20,478 nt of DNA. Source: Bacillota bacterium. Lineage in GTDB: Bacteria; Bacillota; Clostridia; Lachnospirales; Lachnospiraceae. This document shows positions 1-7,383 of the stretch, one piece after another (the first letter of the stretch is position 1; each line of letters begins with the position of its first letter). The stretch spans positions 1 through 20,478 of the forward strand of contig JAEYQV010000040.1 of the NCBI GenBank assembly GCA_023409835.1. Reading direction: 5' to 3'. The notes below the pieces were generated by a model that did no database searches, had not been told where the DNA came from, and worked only from the letters and a program-made list of their open reading frames with translations. A program made the translations under genes and the position numbers.

Positions 1-69
1 TCTTAGCTCAGCTGGGAGAGCATCTGCCTTACAAGCAGAGGGTCATAGGTTCGAGCCCTATAGGTCCCA
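1..69 (+). tRNA. tRNA-Val (anticodon TAC), 5' end cut by window edge
   Basis: Clover-leaf read by eye. The D-arm starts with GCTC, the anticodon loop is CTTACAA (anticodon TAC) between TCTGC and GCAGA, and the T-arm is ATAGG-TTCGAGC-CCTAT. The 3' acceptor strand AGGTCCC (62-68) is followed by discriminator A at 69. The first four acceptor bases lie before the window. No CCA is encoded, as in the other tRNA genes here. Confidence 0.95.
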
Positions 70-74
70 TTGAT

Positions 75-160
75 GCCGGCGTGGCGGAACTGGCAGACGC
101 ACAGGACTTAAAATCCTGCGGGACTAACCTCCCGTACCGGTTCGATTCCGGTCGCCGGCA
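75..160 (+). tRNA. tRNA-Leu (anticodon TAA)
   Basis: An 86-nt class II tRNA with a long variable arm. Acceptor GCCGGCG pairs with CGCCGGC, and the discriminator is A at 160. The anticodon loop CTTAAAA gives TAA, which reads UUA. It starts five bases after tRNA-Val, so the two are co-transcribed. No CCA is encoded. Confidence 0.97.
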
Positions 161-173
161 TTATTTATTTACG

Positions 174-205
174 ACCACAAAGAACATAAGCTGTTTCTTT
201 GTGGT
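174..205 (+). other. Hairpin between tRNA-Leu and tRNA-Arg
   Basis: ACCACAAAG (174-182) pairs with CTTTGTGGT (197-205). The stem can be extended inward with one bulge. The following sequence is T-rich but interrupted (TTATATTT), so it may be a weak terminator or a processing signal within the tRNA transcript. Confidence 0.4.
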
Positions 206-223
206 TTATATTTGGAACATCAT

Positions 224-297
224 GTGTGCTTAGCTCAGCTGGATAGAGCGTCTGGCTACGGACCAGAAGGTCGGGGGTTCGAATCCTCTAGCACACG
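224..297 (+). tRNA. tRNA-Arg (anticodon ACG)
   Basis: Acceptor GTGTGCT (224-230) pairs with AGCACAC (290-296), and the discriminator is G at 297. The anticodon loop CTACGGA gives ACG, which is normally deaminated to ICG by TadA to read CGN codons. No CCA is encoded. It is the last gene of this tRNA group, with a terminator 11 bases downstream. Confidence 0.97.
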
Positions 298-308
298 TCA
301 TATTAATT

Positions 309-334
309 ACGTGTGCATCGCACACGTTTTTTTT
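309..334 (+). terminator. Intrinsic terminator of the first tRNA cluster
   Basis: ACGTGTGC (309-316) pairs perfectly with GCACACGT (320-327) over a 3-nt loop, followed by eight T. The stem repeats the GTGTGC/GCACAC sequence of the tRNA-Arg acceptor just upstream. Confidence 0.85.
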
Positions 335-457
335 CTATGGTGATTTATCCTTTTATCCGGCTCTCTGTCAATCGTTGGGATTCTCTGAATCACGCTCCAT
401 TACTGGATTAAGAGCTATTTTAATATCAAAAGATGAGTAGAAGTTTATATTATCTTG
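335..457. other. Non-coding spacer, no gene seen
   Basis: This AT-rich stretch after the tRNA terminator has no credible open frame or RNA gene on either strand. It ends in a second terminator-like hairpin (458-493), so a small transcript cannot be excluded, but I found no clear promoter for one. Confidence 0.4.
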
Positions 458-493
458 AGTGTGCTGCATACTTCGTATGTTGGCACATTTTTT
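458..493 (+). terminator. Terminator-like hairpin with no gene in front of it
   Basis: TGTGC-T-GCATAC folds back on GTATG-TTG-GCACA over a TTC loop, with one mismatch and one bulge. It is followed by six T. It lies between the tRNA terminator and the promoter at 546-574. Confidence 0.5.
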
Positions 494-545
494 AGTAAAT
501 CGGATGACTTTAGGAAAAGATAAGGAAAAACTAATTAATATTTAA

Positions 546-574
546 TTTACGCAACGATATTATTATGTTAGAAT
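546..574 (+). promoter_or_regulatory. Sigma-A type promoter for the HAAS-domain gene
   Basis: TTTACG (546-551), a 17-base spacer and TAGAAT (569-574), with an extended -10 TG at 566-567. The expected start near 581 gives a very short leader that begins at the AAGGAGG ribosome binding site. Confidence 0.5.
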
Positions 575-598
575 GGGGCAAAGGAGGCTAATTGTGGC

Positions 599-1096
599 AT
601 GAATAAAAGAGAGTTCCTGGATATATTGAGACAGGCCCTAGAGGGTGAAGTTAGCCCAGATATTATAGAACAAAATATTAGGTATTATGACGAATACATC
701 AGTACACATTCCAGTAACGGAGAAGAAGCTGTATTAAACGAACTGGGTAATCCCCGTTTGATTGCAAAGACCATTATTGAGTCGGAAAGGTTTGCTAAAG
801 AGAAAGGTAAAACAGTATATGGTCAGGGATACTCCGGAGACAGATATTACAGCAATACGGAGAGCACAAGAGACGAGAGAGATAATAGGCAGAGCAATCA
901 TAGAAATGGAACAAACAGAGGAGGAATGTTCTTTACCGGCCAGAAATGGTATCACAAGCTAATATTGATGTTCGTGTTTATTTTAGTCCTGCTGATACTA
1001 TTCTCTATTGGACGAGTAATATTAAGTCTTTTATATGTATTTGCGGTACCTGTCATATTAATGTTTCTATTATTCTCTCTGTTTAGGAGACGATAG
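599..1096 (+). CDS. HAAS/DUF1700-type membrane protein
   Basis: A 165-residue protein. The N-terminal ~65 residues form a charged helical domain like the HAAS (DUF1700) signalling domain: an FLDIL-type start, a YYDEYI helix, then an ELGNP turn and an IAKTII helix. A hydrophilic Asn/Arg/Gly-rich linker follows (about 70-115), then two adjacent hydrophobic segments (about 119-138 and 141-161) and a terminal RRR. The cytoplasm is the likely side for the N-terminus. HAAS proteins often sit beside PadR-type regulators and membrane stress genes, but no PadR gene is visible here. The start is well fixed by AAGGAGG at 581-587 and a promoter just upstream. Its role is unknown beyond a probable membrane-linked regulatory part. 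Confidence 0.75.
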   Translation: MNKREFLDILRQALEGEVSPDIIEQNIRYYDEYISTHSSNGEEAVLNELGNPRLIAKTIIESERFAKEKGKTVYGQGYSGDRYYSNTESTRDERDNRQSNHRNGTNRGGMFFTGQKWYHKLILMFVFILVLLILFSIGRVILSLLYVFAVPVILMFLLFSLFRRR

Positions 1097-1124
1097 ACTG
1101 ATTTTATTTTTGTTTTTGATTCAA

Positions 1125-1152
1125 AGGCCGTTTGTTATTCAAACGGCTTTTT
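1125..1152 (+). terminator. Intrinsic terminator after the HAAS-domain gene
   Basis: GCCGTTTG (1127-1134) pairs with CAAACGGC (1140-1147) over a 5-nt loop, followed by TTTTTC. Confidence 0.85.
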
Positions 1153-1236
1153 CATTTATAAGAATTAGACAAGAAAGCATGCAGGAGTACATGACGGGTA
1201 GACCTATAAATTAACTTTTATGATATATATACAAGT

Positions 1237-1336
1237 GAAACGACCGCCAGGGGGAGCCAGGCGGTCGTTTCGATGAGGGGAGTATAAATAATTAATAAGG
1301 GGTTATATGTCCAGCATATTCATCCGGACACTTATT
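1237..1336 (+). ncRNA. Candidate structured RNA element with two stems
   Basis: Stem 1 is a perfect 12-bp hairpin: GAAACGACCGCC (1237-1248) with GGCGGTCGTTTC (1260-1271), over an 11-nt purine-rich loop. Neither side has a T tract, so it is not an ordinary terminator. A purine-rich linker (GATGAGGGGAG) leads to stem 2. There AATAAG (1294-1299) pairs with CTTATT (1331-1336) and TGTCC (1308-1312) with GGACA (1326-1330), leaving an 8-nt one-sided internal loop. No coding frame crosses it. I cannot assign it to a known RNA family, and the strand is a guess. Confidence 0.4.
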
Positions 1337-1352
1337 TATTATAATACATAAA

Positions 1353-1570
1353 TTCTTAATATGCAAGATTAAAATACGGAAAGGATTTCGTAAAAACCAT
1401 GCTCAATTACTAAATGAAAAGGAAGCATACTTGTGATACCTTGCCATAGGAAGAAGAGAAATATAGAATGGAAAAATAATCTATATAAATTATTTCAAAC
1501 GGCTTTTGAATGCATATTTCGTATAAAATAGCTAATAATAAGGCTGTAATAAAATTTATATATTATTATT
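1353..1570. other. AT-rich spacer, no gene seen
   Basis: Very AT-rich stretch between the structured element and the ribosome binding site of the Ser/Asn-rich protein gene. I see no convincing open frame, tRNA or sigma-A promoter pair. The promoter of the next gene must lie here but is not obvious, so it may use another sigma factor. Confidence 0.4.
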
Positions 1571-1583
1571 AGGAGGCCATTCT

Positions 1584-1928
1584 ATGACAAGCAACAATAA
1601 TTCCAGAAACAGCAACACTTCTAATGTAAGAAATACGACAGGAACTAGTAACTCAAACACTAGCAGAAATGCAAACACCAGTAATAATAATGTTGGTACA
1701 AGTAATGCGAACACTGGCAGAAATGCCGGAACAAGCAATACAACCACCAATTCAAGCAGAAATGCCGGTACAAGCAACTATACAACCGGATCGAGCCGTA
1801 ACGCTTCCGGTACAAGATGCAACGATTCAACATCCAGAGATTCCTCAAGGGATTCCTCAAGAGATTCTTCAAGAGATTCATCCAGAAACAATTTCAGGGA
1901 TCTTGATGATTTAGACAATAACTATTAA
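1584..1928 (+). CDS. Ser/Asn/Thr/Arg-rich low-complexity small protein
   Basis: A 114-residue hypothetical protein made almost only of Ser, Asn, Thr, Arg and Gly. Near-repeats of the form SRNAGTSN recur through residues 28-75. A run of four SRDS units follows, and the acidic end is DLDDLDNNY. There is one Cys and no membrane segment or signal peptide. AGGAGG at 1571-1576 with seven bases to the ATG, plus a strong terminator directly after the stop, show it is a real gene. The opposite-strand frame is only its mirror. The composition suggests an intrinsically disordered protein, perhaps a spore-layer or nucleic-acid-associated protein (inference). I do not recognise the family. Confidence 0.7.
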   Translation: MTSNNNSRNSNTSNVRNTTGTSNSNTSRNANTSNNNVGTSNANTGRNAGTSNTTTNSSRNAGTSNYTTGSSRNASGTRCNDSTSRDSSRDSSRDSSRDSSRNNFRDLDDLDNNY

Positions 1929-1938
1929 TTACTAGCAG

Positions 1939-1968
1939 AAAGCCCCTTCACAAGAAGGGGCTTTTTTA
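1939..1968 (+). terminator. Intrinsic terminator after the Ser/Asn-rich gene
   Basis: AGCCCCTTC (1941-1949) pairs with GAAGGGGCT (1954-1962) over a 4-nt loop, followed by a run of T. Confidence 0.92.
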
Positions 1969-2149
1969 AACATAAAAGAACTAGGAAGCCTTCATATTGA
2001 TTCATAAGAATAAGTGTTCAATCGCATCTGCATGATAATATTCTGGCAGTTGAAATCGCTTTTTGTAGATAGCAATAAAGTCGTTCCTGAATATAATATA
2101 GGGGAGAATATATAATTCCTATCGAAAAGAAGGGAGTGAAAGTACAGAG

Positions 2150-2458
2150 ATGTCTTTTGAAACAATTAGTACGAATGAAATAGCCAACTATATCGGTAAA
2201 AACAATGTAATTATTATTGATTTAAGAGACAGGGATGAGTATCAAGCAGGGCATATACCTTCGGCTGTTAATATACCTTATGAAGATCTAGAGGAGCAAA
2301 AAGCCGGTCTTAGACGATATAGTCTCCTGGTTTTTTATTGCGATAGAGGTCACATAAGTTTAATGGCAGCCAGGGACTTAATTAAAGACGGTTACAATAT
2401 TAAGAGTTTATATGGTGGAATCCATGCATATCGCGGTAAATTGGATAAGGGATATTAG
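2150..2458 (+). CDS. Single-domain rhodanese-like protein
   Basis: 102 residues, the usual size of a single rhodanese domain (sulfurtransferase fold, cytoplasmic). Family marks in order: the IIIDLRDRDEYQAGHIP motif (about 21-37), the NIPYEDL strand (41-47), and the active-site loop starting at Cys64 (CDRGHIS), which would carry the persulfide. The C-terminal LYGGIHAY region is also typical. AAGGGAGTGA at 2130-2139 gives a good, slightly distant ribosome binding site. The sulfur donor and acceptor are not evident from the neighbours. The gene stands alone, with a promoter for the next gene 17 bp after its stop. Confidence 0.88.
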   Translation: MSFETISTNEIANYIGKNNVIIIDLRDRDEYQAGHIPSAVNIPYEDLEEQKAGLRRYSLLVFYCDRGHISLMAARDLIKDGYNIKSLYGGIHAYRGKLDKGY

Positions 2459-2475
2459 ACTTGGTCAAAAGTTCA

Positions 2476-2504
2476 TTGACTAGAGATGAAAAGAGCTTTA
2501 CAAT
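2476..2504 (+). promoter_or_regulatory. Sigma-A promoter for the THUMP methyltransferase
   Basis: TTGACT (2476-2481), a 17-base spacer and TACAAT (2499-2504). Transcription would start near 2511, which supports the downstream start codon at 2549. Confidence 0.6.
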
Positions 2505-2548
2505 TACTATGATAAAATATGAAATGCGGAGAACGCCCGGAGGTAGGA

Positions 2549-3697
2549 ATGAACCAACTAGAATATATTTCACCGTGTCATTTTGGACTTGAGTCAGTTT
2601 TGAAACGTGAAATAATGGATTTAGGATATGAAATAACAAAGGTAGAGGACGGTAAGGTAAGCTATACCGGAGATAATCTGGTATGTGCAAGGGCTAATAT
2701 GTTCCTGAGAACAACAGAGCGTGTTATGATTAAGCTTGCTACCTTCCATGCGGAAACCTTTGATGAACTATTTGAGAATACTAAACTCATCCCTTGGGAG
2801 GAGTTTATCCCTGTAGACGGTAAATTCTGGGTGGCGAAGGCTAATTCGGTGAATTCTAAATTGTTCAGTCCGTCCGACATCCAATCAATTATGAAAAAAG
2901 CAATTGTTGAGAGATTGAAATTAAAATATAAAATTGAGTGGTTCGAAGAAAGCGGAAGCTCCTTCCCAATCAGAGTTACAATTATGAAGGATGAGGTAAC
3001 GGTTAGTCTTGATACCTCAGGGGAATCTCTCCATCGTAGGGGATACCGTAAATTAACAAGTAAAGCGCCGATTACGGAAACTTTGGCTGCAGCGTTGATC
3101 ATGCTTACTCCGTGGAATAAGGACAGAATTCTGGTTGATCCCTTCTGCGGAAGCGGTACGATTCCGATTGAAGCTGCGATGCTTGGAGCTAGAATTGCAC
3201 CCGGAGTAAAGAGAAGCTTTCTGGCAGAGACCTGGAATACCATTTTTACTGAGGATACTTGGGATAAAGCCAGGGAAGAAGCGAAAGATCTGGAACGAAG
3301 GGACATTGAAATGACTATTCAAGGCTATGATCTGGATGGTGAAATTATAAAAGCTGCCAGACAGAATGCAAGACTGGCAGGAGTGGATCATTTGATTCAT
3401 TTCCAGCAGAAGCCGGTAAAGGAATTAAGCAGTAGTAAAAAATATGGTTTTATTATCACAAACCCTCCTTATGGGGAACGATTAGAGGATCAGAAGGCTT
3501 TGCCGGAGTTATATAAGGAAATCGGTAAGGTGTTCGGGTCATTGGATTCCTGGTCCTATTATATTATATCTTCTTACGAAGATGCTCAGAAATATATCGG
3601 TAAGCAAGCAGATAAAAACAGAAAAATATATAACGGAATGATTAAAACCTATTATTATCAGTATATGGGACCGAAGCCGCCTAAAACAGTCAAGTAG
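2549..3697 (+). CDS. ypsC: THUMP-domain class I SAM-dependent RNA methyltransferase (YpsC/RlmL-like)
   Basis: 382 residues from the chosen start, matching the ~385-residue YpsC family. An N-terminal ferredoxin-like plus THUMP region (about 1-155) binds RNA. The Rossmann methyltransferase domain has the SAM motif DPFCGSGT (197-204) and the catalytic motif NPPYGERL (305-312). This N-PP-Y signature is typical of enzymes that methylate an exocyclic amino group, and the E. coli relative RlmL makes m2G in 23S rRNA. The open frame also has an ATG at 2519, but GGAGG at 2539-2543 lies directly before the ATG at 2549 and the promoter would start RNA near 2511. The exact rRNA target is inferred from the family, not seen. 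Confidence 0.9.
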   Translation: MNQLEYISPCHFGLESVLKREIMDLGYEITKVEDGKVSYTGDNLVCARANMFLRTTERVMIKLATFHAETFDELFENTKLIPWEEFIPVDGKFWVAKANSVNSKLFSPSDIQSIMKKAIVERLKLKYKIEWFEESGSSFPIRVTIMKDEVTVSLDTSGESLHRRGYRKLTSKAPITETLAAALIMLTPWNKDRILVDPFCGSGTIPIEAAMLGARIAPGVKRSFLAETWNTIFTEDTWDKAREEAKDLERRDIEMTIQGYDLDGEIIKAARQNARLAGVDHLIHFQQKPVKELSSSKKYGFIITNPPYGERLEDQKALPELYKEIGKVFGSLDSWSYYIISSYEDAQKYIGKQADKNRKIYNGMIKTYYYQYMGPKPPKTVK

Positions 3698-3726
3698 AGA
3701 TTAGCTAGTGTTATTTAAAAATGTAA

Positions 3727-3765
3727 ACGGAAGGGTATGAAAATACAACAACCCTTCCGTCCTTT
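3727..3765 (+). terminator. Intrinsic terminator after the methyltransferase
   Basis: A perfect 10-bp stem, ACGGAAGGGT (3727-3736) with ACCCTTCCGT (3751-3760), with a 14-nt loop, followed by CCTTTTT. Confidence 0.85.
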
Positions 3766-3777
3766 TTAGTTCATAAG

Positions 3778-3824
3778 AAGGAACGCACCGATTCCTAACC
3801 TAAAAGTTAATATCGATGCGTCCT
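3778..3824 (-). terminator. Imperfect hairpin terminating the leftward hydrolase gene
   Basis: AAGGAACGCACCGAT and ATCGATGCGTCCTT form a long stem with a mismatch and a bulge, lying just beyond the hydrolase stop. Read leftward it is followed by a short T-rich stretch. Together with the hairpin at 3727-3765 it separates the two convergent genes. Confidence 0.6.
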
Positions 3825-3827
3825 TAT

Positions 3828-4748
3828 TTATACTCTTTTGGATAGCCACTGGATAATATCATTATAAACCTCATCATTATTCAGTTCATTCAGTAATTCG
3901 TGTCTGCATTCAGGATAAAGCTTAGAGGTAACATTAGAAAAGCCTATTTTCTTATAAGCTGCAAGTAGTTTCTTGATATCCTTGCCATAACCGCCAACCG
4001 GATCCTTCTCGCCGCTGATGACAAATAGAGGAAGCTCTTTCTTAATCTGCTTCATCAGATTTTTTTTCGTTGCGTTGTTAATCAGTTTAAGCAGGTCATG
4101 ATAAAAGGACGAAGTACAGGTAAATCCGCAATAAGGGTCATGTATATAGGCTCCGACTATCGTATGGCTTCTGGATAGCCAGTCAAAGGCGGTACGATCT
4201 GACAGGCGGGTATATTTCTTTCCACCGAACATCTTATTACTTAAGTAAGGTGAAATGTGTTTTGGTCCTTTGAATTTCTTAACCACCGAGGTTAAGAAGA
4301 GACCGGACAAGGCCATAAATCTGGAAGGATTAGGGGTACCGATTAATATAACACCGTTATATCTATCATTGGTCAGAATTATGTTTCTGGCAATCGCGGA
4401 TCCCATACTGTGACCTAACAGAAATAACTTTTTACTCTGGCTATTCTGCTCGATATAATTGCTTACATTAATTGCATCCTCCACAACAAGCTGATACCCT
4501 TTTGAGGCTGCGAAGAATCCCAGATCGCTTAATTTCTTATCTGTGCCATGTCCCCTATGGTCATACAGATATACATCATAACCCTTGTCAACAAGATAAT
4601 TGGCAAACATATAATAACGCTTCTGATGCTCTGCCATACCGTGCAATATCAGAATACTTGCAAGCGGTTTCTTCGGACAGCTAAAATGCGATAAAGTTGT
4701 AACATAGCCGTCCTTCTGCTTGATTGATATGTAGTTGATATCATTCAT
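3828..4748 (-). CDS. Alpha/beta hydrolase, monoacylglycerol lipase/lysophospholipase type
   Basis: 306 residues, a usual size for serine-aminopeptidase S33 (Hydrolase_4) proteins. Visible marks are the oxyanion-hole HGMAEH (36-41), the DHRGHG loop (63-68), the nucleophile elbow GHSMGS with Ser114, Asp249 in GEKDPVG, and His283 in CRHELLNE. Together these give a full Ser-Asp-His triad. There is no signal peptide, so it is probably cytoplasmic and acts on monoacylglycerol or lysophospholipid esters (inferred from family). The open frame extends to 4829, but AAGGAG lies directly before the ATG at 4748 and the promoter's -35 box covers the longer start. The gene is monocistronic. Confidence 0.9.
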   Translation of the reverse strand: MNDINYISIKQKDGYVTTLSHFSCPKKPLASILILHGMAEHQKRYYMFANYLVDKGYDVYLYDHRGHGTDKKLSDLGFFAASKGYQLVVEDAINVSNYIEQNSQSKKLFLLGHSMGSAIARNIILTNDRYNGVILIGTPNPSRFMALSGLFLTSVVKKFKGPKHISPYLSNKMFGGKKYTRLSDRTAFDWLSRSHTIVGAYIHDPYCGFTCTSSFYHDLLKLINNATKKNLMKQIKKELPLFVISGEKDPVGGYGKDIKKLLAAYKKIGFSNVTSKLYPECRHELLNELNNDEVYNDIIQWLSKRV

Positions 4749-4800
4749 GTTTATTCTCCTTCTCCTCGGCAGAATAGCGAAACCTATATAATATAATCTC

Positions 4801-4829
4801 ATTATATAGATATTTCTGGAAGATTGCAA
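4801..4829 (-). promoter_or_regulatory. Sigma-A promoter for the hydrolase gene
   Basis: Read on the minus strand: TTGCAA (4829-4824), a 17-base spacer, TATAAT (4806-4801). The start would be near 4793, giving a leader of about 45 nt. Confidence 0.65.
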
Positions 4830-4891
4830 GAATGAACATTAGCAATCGGTCTCTTAAGAAAAGGAATTATCATGACAGACATAAATTGTTA

Positions 4892-4920
4892 TTGTGAATA
4901 AATAGATATTATTATATAAT
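4892..4920 (+). promoter_or_regulatory. Sigma-A promoter for the amidase operon
   Basis: TTGTGA (4892-4897), a 17-base spacer and TATAAT (4915-4920), upstream of the amidase ribosome binding site at 4971-4977. Confidence 0.6.
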
Positions 4921-4983
4921 CTTTACTATATTAAACTTATTTGTAGAACTATGCCGAAATATACTGATCAAGGGAGGAAGCGT

Positions 4984-6258
4984 ATGGATAATAATCTGCT
5001 GAAGAAGCTGGCACTGCAAAGTGTAGCATTAATGCTTACAGTAATTACTTTATCGTATACCCTGAACCAGTATAATAAGCTTTCCATAACAAGAGTGCAC
5101 AGTGCGGAGGCTGCTTCGGTGAAGGATCTTGAGCCGACAGCAGAACACCCTGAAGCAACTGGAATTACACCTGCTCCCGTACAGGTTACAAAATCGGAAG
5201 AGAAGGATTATAATAAGCAGGATTCCGGATTATCCGGTAAGCTTATAACTGCGGACATCAACCGGATCAACCGGCTGGGGGAGAAGGTACTGATAATAAA
5301 AAAGCCAAAGGTTTCGGATTTGAAAATTTCCTTGGAGGATCTTTATCTTACAAGGTGTATCAGGATTACATTGACAGGATCACAAAATAGTCATATTGAC
5401 AGCAGTTACATAGGCAGAATTAATCGGAAGGATAGTTTCGTAGGAGCTCCGGTCTACGAAGAATATGAGGAGGTAAAAATCGATTCGAAGGACGGAACCG
5501 AACAAACCCTTATCAAAAGAGATTACGGAGCGGACGTTGTACATGGAATCTCTATTACAGATCATTATTACGGTGATAGGGAAGTATATAATACAGAGCT
5601 TCTTCTGGAACTGGACACCGTATATGCACATATCATAGAAGAGGATGACGAATATTATTATATCGGACTTAAGAAGCCCTCGGATGTATATAGCAAAATC
5701 CTTGTAATCGATGCCGGTCATGGCGGCAAGGATGCCGGAGCTCTTTCCAGGGACGAGTCAATATATGAGAAGAATATAAATATAAAGATCCTACTGCAGC
5801 TGAAAGAACTACTTGACAAAGAGAATATCAAAGTTTATTATACTAGACTTATGGATGATAAGGTATTTTTACGGCCTCGTGTGGAACTGGCGAATGCCGT
5901 AGACTGTGATTTCTTTATCAGTATCCACTGTAATGCAAGTGTTTCGACAGAACCAAGTGGTACCGAGATCTATTATTATGATACAAATTATAAGCAGGTA
6001 AATAATGAGCAGTTTGCTAATATTTTCAGCGAAGAATTAGCACTGACAACTTCCCTCAAAAAGAGGGGCATAATGAAGCAACAGGATGATGATATTTTCA
6101 TACTGAATAATGCAAGGGTACCTGCGATCATTGTAGAGACAGGCTACATTACGAATGCTAAGGACCTGAAGTATCTGCTGAAGGAGGAAAATCAGCAGAA
6201 GATAGCGCAGGGGATCTATAACGGGATTATGCGTTCTTATCAGGAATTTAGCCGGTAG
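4984..6258 (+). CDS. N-acetylmuramoyl-L-alanine amidase (Amidase_3) with N-terminal membrane anchor
   Basis: 424 residues from the chosen start. The amidase cleaves the amide bond between MurNAc and L-Ala in peptidoglycan, outside the membrane. A hydrophobic segment at about 9-27 is a signal anchor or signal peptide. Residues ~30-235 form an unassigned, probably beta-rich region with an acidic EEDDEYYYIGL end, perhaps a diverged wall-binding AMIN-like domain. The catalytic domain (240 to the end) keeps zinc ligands His246 (DAGHGG), Glu262 (YEKN) and His315 (SIHCN), and catalytic Glu385 (VETGY). AGGGAGG six bases before the ATG at 4984 decides the start over the longer frame at 4951. It is the first gene of an operon, with rdgB 26 bp downstream. 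Confidence 0.9.
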   Translation: MDNNLLKKLALQSVALMLTVITLSYTLNQYNKLSITRVHSAEAASVKDLEPTAEHPEATGITPAPVQVTKSEEKDYNKQDSGLSGKLITADINRINRLGEKVLIIKKPKVSDLKISLEDLYLTRCIRITLTGSQNSHIDSSYIGRINRKDSFVGAPVYEEYEEVKIDSKDGTEQTLIKRDYGADVVHGISITDHYYGDREVYNTELLLELDTVYAHIIEEDDEYYYIGLKKPSDVYSKILVIDAGHGGKDAGALSRDESIYEKNINIKILLQLKELLDKENIKVYYTRLMDDKVFLRPRVELANAVDCDFFISIHCNASVSTEPSGTEIYYYDTNYKQVNNEQFANIFSEELALTTSLKKRGIMKQQDDDIFILNNARVPAIIVETGYITNAKDLKYLLKEENQQKIAQGIYNGIMRSYQEFSR

Positions 6259-6284
6259 AATAACAGACGACCTTAGGAGACAAG

Positions 6285-6878
6285 ATGAATAAGATTATTT
6301 TTGCAACCTCAAATGAAGGTAAAATGGATGAAATCAGAGCTATACTGAAGAATTTAGACCTAGAGCTGCTCTCATTGAAGGATGCAGGCTTAAATCCGGA
6401 TATTGAAGAAAACGGCACAACGTTTGAAGAAAATGCGATAATAAAAGCAAGGATTGTATCGGAATTAACCGGGGAAGTAGTTCTTGCAGATGATTCGGGC
6501 ATCGAAGTGGATTATCTGGATAAAGCTCCGGGTGTATATTCAGCAAGATTCCTCGGGGTAGATACCCCCTATTCCGTTAAAAACCAATATATAATAGATC
6601 AGCTGAAGGATGTGACCGGAGAAGCAAGGAGTGCCCGCTTCGTCTGCGTGATTGCCTGTGCCTTCCCAAATGGGGATGTGATTACAAAAAGGGGTACTGT
6701 TGAGGGGTATATTGCTGACCGGATCTGCGGTACCAATGGTTTCGGTTATGATCCGATCTTTTATGTCCCGGAATATAAATGTACCACAGCGGAAATGTCT
6801 CCGGAGCAGAAAAACGAGATCAGCCATCGCGGAAAGGCTCTGCGAGCCATGAAAGAAGTAATTCTAAAGCTATTATAG
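6285..6878 (+). CDS. rdgB: XTP/dITP diphosphatase, RdgB/HAM1 family
   Basis: 197 residues, the standard family size. The enzyme hydrolyses non-canonical purine triphosphates (XTP, dITP, ITP) to monophosphates and pyrophosphate, keeping them out of DNA and RNA. Visible signatures are N-terminal ATSNEGK, the metal-site DDSGIEV (about 68-74), GVYSARF, FGYDPIF, and C-terminal SHRGKALRAM for base recognition. AGGAGA lies 7 bases before the ATG. It follows the amidase after 26 bp and precedes the phosphoesterase after 19 bp, so all three probably share one transcript. The rdgB-phosphoesterase pairing is common in Clostridia. Confidence 0.96.
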   Translation: MNKIIFATSNEGKMDEIRAILKNLDLELLSLKDAGLNPDIEENGTTFEENAIIKARIVSELTGEVVLADDSGIEVDYLDKAPGVYSARFLGVDTPYSVKNQYIIDQLKDVTGEARSARFVCVIACAFPNGDVITKRGTVEGYIADRICGTNGFGYDPIFYVPEYKCTTAEMSPEQKNEISHRGKALRAMKEVILKLL

Positions 6879-6897
6879 TATTATCGGGAGATATCAA

Positions 6898-7383
6898 ATG
6901 AAGGTTTTGATTATAAGTGATACCCACGGAAGAGAACAATTTCTGTTCAATACGCTTCAACGTATAGGCCCGATCGACCTGCTGATACATTTGGGGGATT
7001 TTGAAGGCGGAGAAGAATATATCAATGCAATCGTACCCTGTCCTAAGGAGATGGTATCCGGCAACAACGACTTTTTCAATCATCTGCCCAAGGAGAAGAT
7101 GATTCTTCTGGGTAAATACTATATTATGTTGACACATGGCCATCGCTATGGTGTCAATTCCGGGACCTGGAACTTGAAGGAAGCAGCCAAGAGGAATAAA
7201 GCAGATATCGTTATGTTTGGACATACCCATGTGCCTATGATTGATTTACAGGATGAGGTATGGGCAATTAACCCGGGAAGCCTGGCACTACCCAGGCAAT
7301 ATGGCAGAATTCCGACCTTTATTATCATGGAGATTGATCCCCAGGGCGAAGCACATTTCACCCTGAATTATTACCATGATTGA
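6898..7383 (+). CDS. YfcE/MJ0936-family metallophosphoesterase
   Basis: 161 residues, typical for this small calcineurin-like family. All metal-binding blocks are present in order: SDTHGRE (8-14), HLGDFEGG, SGNND, the LTHGHRYG histidines, FGHTHVP and INPGS. Family members are Mn2+-dependent phosphodiesterases, but the natural substrate is generally unknown. GGGAGA lies eight bases before the ATG. It is the third gene of the amidase-rdgB operon. No terminator with a clear T tract follows, and the next signal is the tRNA promoter at 7486. Confidence 0.93.
   Translation: MKVLIISDTHGREQFLFNTLQRIGPIDLLIHLGDFEGGEEYINAIVPCPKEMVSGNNDFFNHLPKEKMILLGKYYIMLTHGHRYGVNSGTWNLKEAAKRNKADIVMFGHTHVPMIDLQDEVWAINPGSLALPRQYGRIPTFIIMEIDPQGEAHFTLNYYHD

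Noticed and set aside
1237..1271. Intrinsic terminator
   Set aside because: The stem is perfect but there is no T tract on either side in either direction, so it was listed as a structured element instead.
1556..1881. Leu/Val-rich minus-strand frames opposite the Ser/Asn-rich gene
   Set aside because: They are mirror readings of the low-complexity repeat and have no ribosome binding site, while the plus frame has AGGAGG and a terminator.
2662..3306. 214-residue minus-strand frame inside the methyltransferase gene
   Set aside because: The plus strand encodes a complete THUMP/methyltransferase with all motifs. The opposite frame has no recognisable domain and no ribosome binding site.
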